Shown here piece by piece: positions 34,491 to 46,078 of a stretch of 64,000 bases of DNA. How positions within the stretch are numbered: position 1 is the stretch's first letter; the number at the start of each line of letters is the position of its first letter. The notes beneath the pieces are model-generated. The model made no database searches. It was given only the letters and a program-made list of their open reading frames with translations, and was not told the origin of the DNA. The stretch comes from Haberlea rhodopensis (taxonomy: Eukaryota; Streptophyta; Magnoliopsida; Lamiales; Gesneriaceae). The translations under genes were made by a program, and so were the position numbers. The DNA is taken from contig CAJQUN010000057.1 in the NCBI GenBank assembly GCA_907163345.1, forward strand, positions 1,054,001-1,118,000, written 5' to 3'.

Positions 34491-36891
34491 TACCAAAACT
34501 CAAAAATACAAATCCTTCCACAGATACATCATGATTCATTAAATATCACCTGTTTTCAAAAATCATCTCTCCAACCTCAATTCCCATTACCAGCCCCAGT
34601 ACAAAGTACTCCGGACCCCAAATCTCACCAAAGACCATATTCCAAAGTTATCACCACGATGAGAATGGAATCTCATCCCTTGGATCCAACGACTCCAAAA
34701 ACAGGATTTAAAATCCTCGGGAGTCCCAAAACCGCAATCAATACACAATTGCCACAATTAAAATCCATTAAGGATTATTACCACACCGGGATTAACACTA
34801 ATAATTCCGGGTATCACATTATTGCTCATCACATAAGCAAATATATAACCAACCAGTAATAGAATACTTAAAATACAGATACTCGGGGCATACCCCAGTA
34901 ATTTAAAATGTAACTAAAAAAAGTACTCTAACAATTACTGGAGACTCAAAACATAAAACATAAACCTAAGCTCGCTCTCACGGAGCTCTGGTATTCAGCA
35001 ATGCTTCACCTCGAGCATCCGCAGTACGTCCACATATACCACATGTCATGCCCATACAACAAAGACATGACAGCCCCCCGCGAAGGGGGTCAGAACCCTG
35101 TACGAGAAATAAATAAATCATGTCAAGAATAACAAAGTTTCATGCAATGCGTACCATGTATGAATACGATGAATGAGTAGGTATAAAAAATCGAATCTCA
35201 AGATACCAATATCGGAGTCCAAAGGAAGGTATCATCTATCAACACCAGCTCGAGCAGAGAGTAACAATACACACACGCTTTGCTCTAGGAGAATCATCCC
35301 GTGTTGTGCTCGTTATCCCTCGTGTCTAGGTCTGGTAGCAACGCGCGTGACTACAGTCGCTACCTACACTGCCTGTCATCGCCGTGCCCGTCATCCCCGA
35401 CACTCAGAGTAAATCAACTCAGTCCTCATCAAGGATATCAAAGAAATGGATAGATCAATATGATATGCCCATGAATAATCTATGCATCATATGACATATG
35501 TAACTCAATATGTCATAAATCTCATGCGAAAATCAATACATATCATGTAATTCACATATCAGGTACTACAATTTATCTCAACATGTCATATAGTCACATA
35601 AGAATCACATAGTGACAATTAAATCATATAAATCAATTAATGACATGTAAAATCATACAATAATATCATTGCACGTCTTCGTCAGACGTCAAGATAAAAC
35701 TCATTTCTACGTACCTCAGACCCAAGCTAATCTACCGAGTACTCCTCAAATCAACCCCGGAACCTATTAACCTGGTCATGTAAATTCCAAATGGCACTAA
35801 GTGTTCAAGTAGTGCATTGAATCAATTGCAACTTCTATATATTGACCCTTAGTGATTTTCTAAATTTTCAACTTGACCCATTTTCGTATAAAAATCATAA
35901 TAAATTCATATGACGTCCAAATGACCCGATTCTACTGCTCAAAGTTCAAAAACTAAAAATACTACATTTAATCTATTATGATGTCAAGCTAGTTCAACCA
36001 TATAAATGGGGTTTGAACACTAAATACGTAGCATTTGAAAACTTATTTTTCAGCCTGAGCAGTGTTAGTAAAAATGCTATAACTTTTTCATTTCAAATCA
36101 AAATGGAGTGATTACAGTGGCACCTTACAGCCAACTCAAAGTACTCAAATTCTTATATCTAGACATTTTCCGAAATTCAAAGCCTAACATACTCCTGAAT
36201 TCGAAGAACACACTGCATGTGTATTTTCGCCCACATGTAGGGCTCAGAATGAGCACTAATAGTATAAAATTCATAACTTCTTCAAAATAAGTCAAAATTA
36301 AGTCCTTGTTTTTTAAATCGAAGAGAATTCAAAGAACTACAACTTTTATTTGAAGACCGACATCAAATGCAACACAAAAGATGCCCAAAACTCAAAACAC
36401 AGTCTGCATGCAACATGCAGAGTAAACAATGAGCACTTAAAGTAAAATCGACATAACTTTTACTTGAAGACCCAAATTGCATGCTTCTTTTTTAAAAAAA
36501 TTGCATAAAATGAAAAGATCTGCAATTTTTATTTGAAGATCAACTACAAATTCCAAAAGAAAATTTGTCAAAAGTTCGGAATTCTACACTACATGTGCAT
36601 TTTCAGCACATGCAGAGCCAAATCTGGCACACCTTAGTAAAATGAGCATATCTCACTCATTTCACGTCCAAATTATCTCAAATTTTAACCATAGAAAGAT
36701 AACTCAAAGTAAAACGAAAATTCGAACCCATCTGCATGCAACAACACTTTATGCAGGAACATAGAGACAACAACTCTAATCTAAAATTCACGCTATGAAT
36801 TCAAAATATGACCCAAACACCTAAACCCAACTGAATTAAAATATGAAAACAATGTTATACCTTCCTCATCTTGAAGGTTTGGGCACCATAG

Positions 36892-37004
36892 TGTTGGGAT
36901 ATGCCCTAAGACAACTCATTAGATGATTGATTTTGGCATACAATGTAATATGATTTTATTAAAGGCAATTCATTATTATATATTATTCCAGTATCTGTGT
37001 AATA

Positions 37005-37042
<38 letters not shown>

Positions 37043-37540
37043 AATGTCCTTAGAATAATATTGTATTATTCTTAAAGATTGTCCCTAGTCAAGTATTATC
37101 ATGAATTAGAATAATGATAATGCATTGAGACTAGTATGTATTGATTGATGACTTGTTCATGGATATGAGATATCGAATCAACACATGGGTACATGTTAGA
37201 AAACTATATACTGGACAGACCCACCATGAAAATGCTACATGGATAGTTATATGAATGTCATAAGCAATTCTCATAGTGATAATAGTGTATGTAACTTGAG
37301 ATCACCAGAGATCCCAACATAAGGAGTTGTGTATCTTGATATTGTAAAACGTTACCTGTAACAGGGTAAACTATAAAGACAATCATTGGATATACTACAA
37401 ATTATGTAGAGGGATGCTGAGTGATCAAGATAGGATTTGTCCCTCCTATATAACAGGAAAAGTGTTTGGGCCCTTGATCAAGTGAGACTAAAATGCATCG
37501 CCATGCTCGAATGAGTCGATATGTGATATCGAGCTTATTC
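36892..37540 (+). mobile_element. Truncated copia LTR
   Basis: Starts TGTTGGGATATGCCC and follows the minus-strand sequence of the solo LTR 20420-23237 as far as GTGATATCGAGCTTATT. It then stops abruptly at chromovirus pol, having lost its other end. A (TA)n run of about 30 bases near 37011-37041 has expanded relative to the other copy. Confidence 0.87.
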
Positions 37541-39788
37541 GTTTCACATGAAACACTTGCGGACAGTGCTCCAGTTCCTCAGAAATAATCAGTTGTTTGC
37601 CAAGCTCAGCAAGTGTGAATTTTGGTTGAGCAGCGTAGTATTTTTATGGCATGTTATCTCTAGCAGTGGGATATCGGCGGATCCCAGGAAGATAGATGCT
37701 GTGATGGAGTGGTCTGCACCCACTTCTGTGTCTGAGATACATAGCTTTCTTGGTTTGGCAGGATATTATTGACGCTTCATCGAAGAATTTTCTAAGATTG
37801 CTAAGCCATTGACTCAGTTGACTCAAAAAGGAGTACCATTCTATTGGTCTGAGGCTTGTGAGCAAAGCTTCCAAGAGTTGAAGCACTGGTTGACGACAGC
37901 GCCTGTGTAAGTGATTCAGACGGAGAACAAGAGATTTGTTCTATATACTGATGCATCACTACAGGGCTTAGGATGTGTAATGATGCAAGATAAGCATGTG
38001 GCGGCTTATGCATCGAGGCAGTTGAAGCCGCATGAGACCAGATATCCAGTTCATGACTTATATGGTACGTCGTTTACCATTTATACGGATCACAAGAGCC
38101 TGAAGTTCTTGTTTACTCAGGCGGAGTTGAATATGCGACAGAGGAGATGGATGGATTTACTCAAGGACTATGACTGTGAAATAGAGTACTATCCTGGGAA
38201 AGCAAACTTGACAGCAGACGCCTTGAGTCGGAAGGTGAAGCTGCTGAGGACGCCATGTATTTATCGGCTATGATGACTTCCTGCTGTCATCTAGGCTATG
38301 ATTTTGATGTGGATGTATCGCCGGTACGGGTATCAACTTTATTGGCAGAGCCAGACATTTATGAGAATATCAGGAGAGCCCAGAAGGCAGATGATGAGAT
38401 TCAGAGATGGTCATCGCTGGTACTTCATGGACAACCATCAAAATTCAGAGTGGCTGAGGATGGTTCTTTGAGGCTCGGTAACCGTTGGGTAGTCCTGAGT
38501 ACACCGAAGTTGGGTAGAGGGATAATACAGCGGGCTCATAGTAGTAGACTTAGTGTCCACCCAGGCGGGAGGAAAATGTATAAGGATCTATGTTACAAAT
38601 TCTGGTGGAAATGGATGAAGCATGATGTTATCGCTTTTGTCAAGAGGTGTCTAATCTGTCAGCAGGTGAAGGCATAAGGCAGAGGCCTGGTGGCAAGCTT
38701 AGGAGCTTGGAGATACCGGAATGGAAGTGGGAGCACATATCCATGGACTTTGTGACCCACTTGCCGAGGACTACTTCGGGGTTTGATGCGATCTGGGTGA
38801 TCGTGGACAGGCTGACAAAGGTAGCTCATTTTATTCCGTACAGAATGACATTCACATACTTGAGGCTGGCTCAGTTGTATGTCCTGGATGTAGTGAGACT
38901 GCACGGGATTCCAGTTTCTATAGTGTCTGACAGAGATCCGCGGTTTACATCTCACTTTTGGGGAGGTCTTCAGTCAACTTTGGGCACTGAAGTAAGATTA
39001 AGCACGACATATCATCCCCAGATGGACGGTCTGACCGAGCGTACTATACAGACGCTCGAGGACATGCTTCGGGCATGTGTATTAGAGTTTGATTCTTCAT
39101 GGCAAGATTCATTAGCCTTGGTAGAGTTCTTGTACAACAATAGCCATCAGGTAAGCATTCAGATGGCTCCATTCGAGGCTCTATATGGTCGACGTTGCAG
39201 GTTGCCATTATAATGGGATGATTTGACAGGTAAATCAGTTGGAGGACCTGAATTGATTCGGGAGATGAGGATAAGATAAAGGTTATCCGACAGAAAATGA
39301 AGGCATCCCAGGACAGGTAGGCAGTCTATGCAAATAAACGGCGGCAACCGTTGGAATTCCAATCGGGGGATAAGGTCTTTTTGAAGACCTCACCTTTCAG
39401 AGGTGTTGTGCAGTTTGGTATGCGCGGGAAATTGTCTCCGAGGTATGTGGGACCGTTTGAGATCTTACAGCGCATCGGTACTTTGTCTTACCGTCTGGCC
39501 TTGCCACCATCATTGTCTGGTATTCATGACGTGTTCCATGTATCTATGTTGCGAAAGTATGAGCCGTATCTGTCACATGTGTTGCAGCCTTCTGAGGTGC
39601 AGTTAGATTCTGATGTGTCCTACGTGGAACGGCCGGTCAGGATTCTGGATAGAACCGATCGCAGACTTCGGAACAAGGTGATACCGATGGTCAAGGTTCT
39701 GTGGGATAGCAGGGGTGTCGTGGAGGCCCCGTGGGAGACGGAGCGGCATATGGTGCAGCACTACCCGGAACTATTTTCTGGTATGTGA
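37541..39788 (+). pseudogene. Chromovirus (Tekay-like) pol: RT end, RNase H, integrase, chromodomain
   Basis: C-terminal two thirds of a Ty3 chromovirus polyprotein. In order: the thumb of reverse transcriptase (AKLSKCEFWLSSVVFL, FLGLAGYY), RNase H (FVLYTDASLQGLG, YTDHKSLKFLF, ADALSRK), the integrase zinc domain (HPGGRKMYKDL with CLICQQ), the core (MDFVTHLPRT, IVSDRDPRFTS, and TERTIQTLEDMLRAC with the catalytic Glu), then the C-terminal chromodomain region (VKVLWDSRGVVEAPWETE) and stop at about 39788. The 5' LTR, gag, protease and most of reverse transcriptase are gone. Stops at 37770-37772 (CGA to TGA), 37909-37911, 38674-38676, after RLPL near 39211, and 39318-39320 (CAG to TAG), plus shifts near 38265 and 39270, make it dead. 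Confidence 0.93.
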
Positions 39789-39843
39789 TTTATATTTAGT
39801 TTCGGATTGGTAAGTGCATGCGATTTCGAGGACGAAATCTTAT

Positions 39844-39857
39844 AAGTAGGGGAGTAT
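39844..39857 (+). other. Polypurine tract of the chromovirus
   Basis: AAGTAGGGGAGTAT lies immediately before the LTR start TGTGATATCCCC and follows the conserved phrase TTCGAGGACGAAAT seen upstream of this tract in chromoviruses. Confidence 0.8.
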
Positions 39858-40572
39858 TGTGATATCCCCGAAATGATTATATGCATTTGGGCATTGATTA
39901 TATTTATGGTGTTAATTAATTTAGTATTGGGATTAATTATTATGGTGGAATGCTTAGTCACATGGTGGGCGTGACCTGGTAATGCATTTCAGGGTACATG
40001 TGATGCATGTTGGTTGCATGATTTATTTGTGGTGGGTAATAATATTTGGTAAAGCATGTTTTAATTGGAGTTTTGGTGTATCCTTGGAAATGTTTTTACA
40101 ATATCAAGTTAGGGATATTTTATAACATCATGCTAATTAATGGGGTACCAAGTTATTTTAAAAACCCACTTATATCCCATTAACTCGCCCCTCCCATCAC
40201 TTTTATCAAACAACTCTCCCAACCCTTCCCCAAACCCACTTTCACGTCTGAAACAAGGAAAGGAAGAGGAAACTTTGCAAAAATCTTGGTTGCTTGATTT
40301 CTTGGTGAGATTTGAAGCCCAATAGAGGTATAGGTTCCTCATTGTTAATTTTATGAAGTTTGGTTATGAAATGGGTTTGTATTTTGGGGTAATAAAATGG
40401 GTTTGTTTGGGTTTATGGTATTTTTGGTTGGGTTTCGGTTTATGTTGTTGTTGATGGTTGTTTTAGAGTAATATTGGTGTTTTTAATGTTTTGGGTTGAG
40501 GTGTTTTGAGTTTAATGTGGTTTGGTGGTGGTTCTGTACATGAAAATGGTGATTTCTCGCATTTACAGAGCT

Positions 40573-40676
40573 TCTCGATCGATCGAGCATGACTTTCGAT
40601 CGATCGAGCTCGGCGGAGCTACAAGCGGGGCTGTATTGGTCTCCTCGATCGATCGAGATGAACTCCCGATCGATTG
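40573..40676. repeat. Palindrome cluster, first half (chromovirus LTR)
   Basis: Four cores, flanked as CTCGATCGATCGAG in the best copies. The cluster continues after the insertion at 61489-61597; together it spans positions about 716-938 of the LTR, the same depth as in both family-D LTRs. Confidence 0.92.
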
Positions 40677-41229
40677 TGGCGATTTCTGATAAGTGTGATT
40701 TTTACACTTATATTGCTATAAATTTATATGCATTTTACTATGATTCTTGGATAATATTATGCGTTTTCGTGTTGTTTTATGTATATTTCAGGAATAAAGG
40801 TCCAAATGCATAAAAATGGAGAAAACAAGCTTAAAATAATGAAAAATGACCAAACCGAGCACAACCGGATATTATCGAACATGGATGAAATATTATATTA
40901 TAGTATATGATATTATAATATATGATATAAGAGATTAACCAGGAGAAAAGAAGTGCAGCACGATCAGATAAGAGCATATTAGAGGATTATTGGCGAAAAA
41001 CACTGAGAGAAGAGAGGATAGAAACGCAAGATATCAGATTGATCCAGGAAGCAAAAGAGACGTGAAGGAGACAGATTACGTGAGTGAGCAGGAGAGGAGA
41101 AGACTGAAAAGAGGATATTTACGTGAGACAGACGTGAGCAATTAAAAAGGGAATCAGATTAAAAGTGAGTAGACGAGAGGAAGTTTACTGGAAACATTCT
41201 GGACGTGAAAAAGATACAGATAAGAGTTG

Positions 41230-42718
41230 TGATCGCTTTATTTTTAAACAGAAAATTCTCAGTGTAGCGATTCTTTACCGCAAGTGCACGGTGTCAAGTT
41301 TTAGTATAGTTAAATGAAAGTAAGGGTTGTCGAATCCAGAGGGACTAACGTATAAGTACCAAATAAAACTAGTAAAATTATATTTAGCCTACAATTTAAA
41401 AAGATGGTATATTAACTACTGCAAAATTATAACTAAAGGACCCAAATAAAATAAGAATAAATAAAATGAATGGATTCCGGATATGCAAAGGAATTTCGCA
41501 TGAGAAATTTATATCGCTCTTTGTTCAACTATGTTATCTTTAAAGATTTGTTTGAATAAGCAATTACCCAACAATTGATTCTTAAGATGAAAGGTTTTCG
41601 TTATTATTCTATACACTCTCTCGAGCTGTATAGAAACTAATATCAAATTAGAACAAGTAACTCTCGTTCACTTATTTACTAATTCGATATTGCATAAATC
41701 TTCAAAACCTCGTTACTCTAAATCTCTCGATTCAAAGACTTCACGTATGTGATTTTGTCTCTCGATCTCAATCTTAAACATACATCATGAATTAATGTAG
41801 CGTATTATAACGTTATCTCTTGATCTCGGTTATAACTCACAAGATTAAATCAAAGTTAGCTAGGCTTTGATCTTAATAAGCATTCAATTCATGAACAATA
41901 AGATACCAGTACACTCAAACACAATCGAATCAATAAATCAAACACAATTAAAATCAAACTCAATAAAATAAACTAGATTCAATTCAAGACAAATCAATAA
42001 GATGTTAAATTATTTCTCAACCTCAAAAACATCCAAAGATAATGTAATATCAAATAAATCTGAGTTTAGAAATACGATAAAAGCTGGAATGAATCCGTGC
42101 GTTGCACCGTAGTTTCTTCTCTTGCTCCTTCCTTGCACTCCGGAATTGGCTCGCTCAAACTTGGATGAAGAACGGAAGAAGATGATTTCTCCTCCTTCTT
42201 GTTGGCGGCGGCTACTAGGGTTGTAGGGTGATAAAAATCGGTCCTCTCCCTCCCTGATATGATATATTATGGTATGGAAGAGATATCCTCCTTAAACCAC
42301 CGAAGATCACGTTAATTTTGGAAAATCAAATTTTCAGAAAATCGCGTCTCGATCGATCGAAAAGATTTTCCGATCGATCGGTGCACTGTTCGCTTCAGCG
42401 TTTAAAAGTTTCTGCCTCGATCGATCGATCGAGATTTTCTTCCGATCGATCGACACTTGAAAAAATTGGTGATGAACTCTCTGTCCGGCTCGATCGATCG
42501 GTACATATTCTCGATCGATCGAGAGTTTGCAAAATCTGAATTTTCCACTTTTTCACCTCGATTTCACCCGTTTCCTTCATTTTAGCTCATTTCTTCCATT
42601 TCCAACCTATTTTCCTAAAACAAGCAAATAAACACCAAAAAGCGTAATTTCATCCAGGAAAAAGTACTAAAAATGGTAAGAAATTACAGCATAAAACACT
42701 TAAAATCTAAGCCTATCA
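41230..42718 (-). repeat. 3' LTR of the Athila element
   Basis: 1489 bases, plus-strand ends TGATCGC and CCTATCA. Clearly related to, but distinct from, the LTRs of the gag-only element. It contains a palindrome cluster at 42348-42525. Confidence 0.93.
42348..42525. repeat. CGATCGATCG palindrome cluster (Athila 3' LTR)
   Basis: Six cores with mixed flanks, including CTCGATCGATCGAG and CCGATCGATCGG, at the same relative place as in the gag-only LTRs. Confidence 0.92.
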
Positions 42719-44279
42719 ACTCCCCCAAACTTAGACTTGATCGTCCTCGAGCAAGCAATAAGCTCAAAAAGTAGAATCAAACTTAATACTTTGATTGAAT
42801 CATATTTACAACTCTAGGTAAAAGCTCAGCAGTCTTACTTACACATCAATAAGAGTCATTCAAAGTTCAACAGGAAGCGTTTTCTCTTAAGCTAAACAAT
42901 ACATCGCAACATCGGAACGTGTGTGTGTGCTATTGTCAAACATGAGTTCTATACATATCTTTTAAGATCAAAATGTGCCATAAAAACTCAAAGTCAAGAT
43001 TACTTTAAAATACTCTACAAATCTACTATCCAGCACTTCTCCACTAATGTAATTATTCCCTAGACTTGGATCAGAAGGTCTTTAAAAGCTTATAGCGTTA
43101 GGCCTTTTGGTGCCGGCTCCAAAGAAAAGGTAGGATAAATGCAAAGAAGAGAGTATAATAGAATCAGTTCAAAAATTTGTTCTCACAATATTGAGCTTCT
43201 CTTCAACTTTTTCTAGCCTTGGCCACTTTGGGTCTTATTTGAATGTTTTCATTTTTTCAAGGCTTTTCTCTACATCTTTTCTTATTGCTCATTCTTTTGT
43301 TCATTTTTGTTTTTTTTTTTTCACAATGAACTCATCTACATATAACAATTCAGTTCAATGAATGAGATTCATTATACTCCCTTAGGGACGGATAAAACTT
43401 TTCATTTAGGCTCAATCCAAAGTAGGAATAATGAGAGCCAATGGGGGTCTAATTATATGCACTGCATATACCATTCTTTTTCAATAAGGCTCAAGAGGGG
43501 ACACTAAGGAATGATGTAAACAAGGTAAGCTTGAAAGGCACAAACGGTCCAAAAATTGCCTAAATCATCTCCAAGTCAAGTTCCTAATTATAAAATTTCG
43601 CTTCAAAGTGTTTTCAAATAAATTGTAGAGTTTTCTAAGATGCTCAAGACTAATCATAGTTAACACAAGTTTTCACTTTGTTCAATACATACTTCACTCA
43701 ATCATGACTCAAAACGTGCTCAAACTATTCCTCAATTTTGACATAAGCTCAACAAAGGATATATACAAACAAGTTAAACATTTTCATGACTCCTATCTAG
43801 ATGGGTGATTAATTTCATCATGCATTACCGTTGCAAATTCAACTCATCATTTCTCAAGTATTGACTAATTTTCTAAAAAAATTTTGTTGATAGTGCTCAA
43901 GGACAATTTGGTCTCAAAAAGTGCATTCATGCAATGAATTAAACAAGACAAGTAGCAGAAATGCAAAAACTACAAATATACACAAATATAAAAAAAAACC
44001 CCCCGAACTTAATATGTGCATTGCCCTCAATGTACAAGACAAATAAGCGTAAAGGCAAAACACATACCATGACAACGATCGTCACTGATCATCGTCCTCA
44101 TCATGCTCCGGAGGGGGGACTAGGTAGTGATGCTCCTCACACACGAATTCATGCTAAAAACAAAAGAAACAAATTAACAAAATCAATTAAACTAAACTAA
44201 AGAAAAAGAAAAAGAAACAAAGGGAATAAGAAAGAGTTCTTGATTTATAGTCTCAAGCTGGACTGTCGTCTCCTCTCTC
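42719..44279 (-). other. Polypurine tract and 3' non-coding tract of the Athila element
   Basis: The polypurine tract is at 42719-42732. The rest matches 3208-4824 and 7817-9430 of the gag-only element. No reading frame of note is seen, in particular no env-like frame. Confidence 0.85.
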
Positions 44280-45187
44280 TCAGTTGTCAAGATAAACTAT
44301 AGAGGTAACTGTTTGGACTTCATTGCTCATGTGATAATGCTTTAAGCGCTGCCCATTCACTGTAAATGTTCCCCTGCTGGGATCGGTAACTTCAATTGCT
44401 CCAGAGGGGTAGATTTTCGAAATGGTAAATGGCCCGGACCAACGAGAACGTAGTTTGCCTGGAAAGAGTCGCAGTCTGGAGTTGAACAAGAGTACGGCAT
44501 CTCCTACCTTGAAGTCTCTCTTTTGTATATGAGAATCATGCCACTTCTTGGTTTTCTCTTTGTAAATCTTGGCATTCAATATGCCTGATTCCGAAATTCT
44601 TCCATCTCATTCAATTGCAAAAGACGCTTCTCACCTGCAACATGACAGTCAAAGTTTAACCATTTAATAGCCCAATATGTTTATTGCTCAAGTTCAACAG
44701 GGAGGTGACATGCCTTACCAAATACCAACTTATAGGGTGATGTGTCAATAGGTGTCTTAAAAGCAGTTCTATAAGCCCATAGTGCATCATTTAAACGTAA
44801 GGACCAATCCTTTCGGCTTAGATTCACTGTCTTTTCTAAAATCCTCTTCAACTCTCGATTTGAAACTTCTACTTGCCCACTGGTTTGTGGATGATAAGGT
44901 GAAGACACTTTGTGGGTGACACCATATTTACTCAAAAGCTTTTCAAATTGTTTGTTACGAAAATGAGTGCCACCGTCACTAATAATTTCTCGAGGGGTGC
45001 CAAAACGAGTAAAAATTTTTCTTTTCAAAAATTGCACAACTACTCGAGCATCATTAGTGCGCAAAGCTTCCGCCTCTACCCACTTTGACACATAATCTAC
45101 TGCGACAAGTATGTACTTATTTAAACAAGAGCTTGGGAAAAGGTCCCATGAAATCAATTCCCCACACATCAAAAATCTCACACTCAA
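44280..45187 (-). pseudogene. Athila integrase core and C-terminus
   Basis: Minus-strand integrase. The core runs from YILVAVDYVSKWVEAEAL through TRFGTPREIISDGGTHF to SPYHPQTSGQVEVSNRELKR, showing the second Asp and the Glu of the catalytic triad. It continues with the segment LWAYRTAFKTPIDTSPYKLV. After a stop near 44681 (following ELEQ) and another near 44580, the C-terminal domain (FKVGDAVLLFNSRLRLFPGK, RWSGPFTI) ends at the stop at 44280. The N-terminal side is shifted by one frame near 45130 relative to the zinc domain. Non-functional as it stands. Confidence 0.92.
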
Positions 45188-45584
45188 GAATATTGGTCAA
45201 TGGTAATTCATTCCTCCTCGAAATATTACCAACCCTTTGACATCTATCACATGAAGAGACGTACCTGAATGTATCTCTATACAGCGTTGGCCAATAAAAC
45301 CCAGAAGCAAGTACCTTAGCAGCTGTTTTGGTAGCTCCAAAATGCCCACCTGTATCTCCATCATGGCATTGCTTCAAGATATCTTGCATATCCTCCTCAG
45401 GGATACATCGCCTTATGATGTTGTCTGCACAAACTTTGAACAAATATGGCTCCTCCCACATAAGATGTTTAACCTCAGAAAAGAATTTTTTCTTTTGATA
45501 AAAAGTCAGATTTTGTGGGAGGATACCACTAACAATATAGTTTGAAAAATGTGCATACCATGGTACCATATCAACACTAAACAA
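45117..45584 (-). pseudogene. Athila integrase zinc-binding domain and core start
   Basis: Contains HDGDTGGHFGATKTAAK and CDRCQRVGN, the H-H-C-C zinc site at the N-terminus of integrase, then GIDFMGPFP with the first catalytic Asp. Frame shifts lie on both sides (near 45590 from RNase H, near 45130 into the core). Confidence 0.9.
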
Positions 45585-46078
45585 TTGCTCATCAGGGAAA
45601 TTTTCATTAATGCATCTACCTCATTGTCACTTGCATCATTACTGTTCTCAATTCGCGATAAATGATCTGCAACCACATTTTCAACACCTTTCTTATCTCT
45701 TATCTCCAAGTCAAATTCTTGCAATAACAAAATCCACCTAATCAAGCGTGGTTTGGCATCTTTCTTTGCAAGTAAGTATTTAAGTGCAGCGTGGTCGGTG
45801 TACACAATAACTTTAGCAAGACATAGGTAGGAGTGAAACTTATCAAAAGCAAAAACTATGGCTAGAAGCTCTTTTTCAGTGGTGGCATAGTTAATTTGTG
45901 CTTCATTCAAAGTGCGACTAGCATAGTAAATCGTATGAAATACCTTGTTCCTCCTTTGACCTAAGACTGCTCCTACCGCGGTGTCGCTGGCGTCACACAT
46001 CAGTTCAAAAGGTAATTCCCAATCAGGGGCGACCAACACATGTGCGGTTACCAATTTCTCCTTGAGAGTATTGAACAC
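45506..46078 (-). pseudogene. Athila RNase H
   Basis: Encodes LMCDASDTAVGAVLGQ and TTEKELLAIVFAFDKF, then YTDHAALKYLLAKKDAKPRL and VADHLSRIE, the RNase H and connection regions following reverse transcriptase. It is in the same frame as the upstream protease-RT stretch but separated from it by one stop (TAG at 46079-46081, after DCM). Confidence 0.92.

Larger units (their letters stand above)
32545..34818 (-). mobile_element. Solo LTR, Ty3 family D, copy 2
   Basis: 2274 bases, homologous along its length to 29625-31884. Plus-strand start is AGTAAGGACCCCG (the T of the terminal TG has become A) and the end is GGGTATCACA. The flanks ATATT (32540-32544) and TTATT (34819-34823) match in four of five bases. 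It has a TATA box at 34481-34490, a G run at about 34382-34400 and a palindrome cluster at 33861-34083. Confidence 0.87.
32368..36891 (-). mobile_element. Family-E LTR copy 2 (interrupted, truncated)
   Basis: Starts TGTGAGGGCCCGATCC at 32368, very close to the terminus at 9449. It is interrupted by family-D solo LTR copy 2 (32545-34818) and resumes at 34819 with sequence matching the 9640 region (AGATACTCGGGGCATACCCC). It continues to about 36891, where a copia LTR cuts it. Its GGGGCCTTACA end is missing. The segment 36060-36830 carries repeated lines of CATGTGxATTTTCxGCACATG-type words that recur between non-coding blocks. Confidence 0.85.

Noticed and set aside
29019..36891. Segmental duplication explaining the two D-in-E LTR pairs
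   Set aside because: The family-D copies sit at different places in their family-E hosts and have different target duplications (TCTAT; ATATT/TTATT), so they are separate insertions.
42733..44279. Env-like gene in Athila
   Set aside because: Some Athila elements carry an env-like frame between integrase and the 3' LTR. Here both strands lack any frame over about 80 codons and no signal or membrane pattern is visible.
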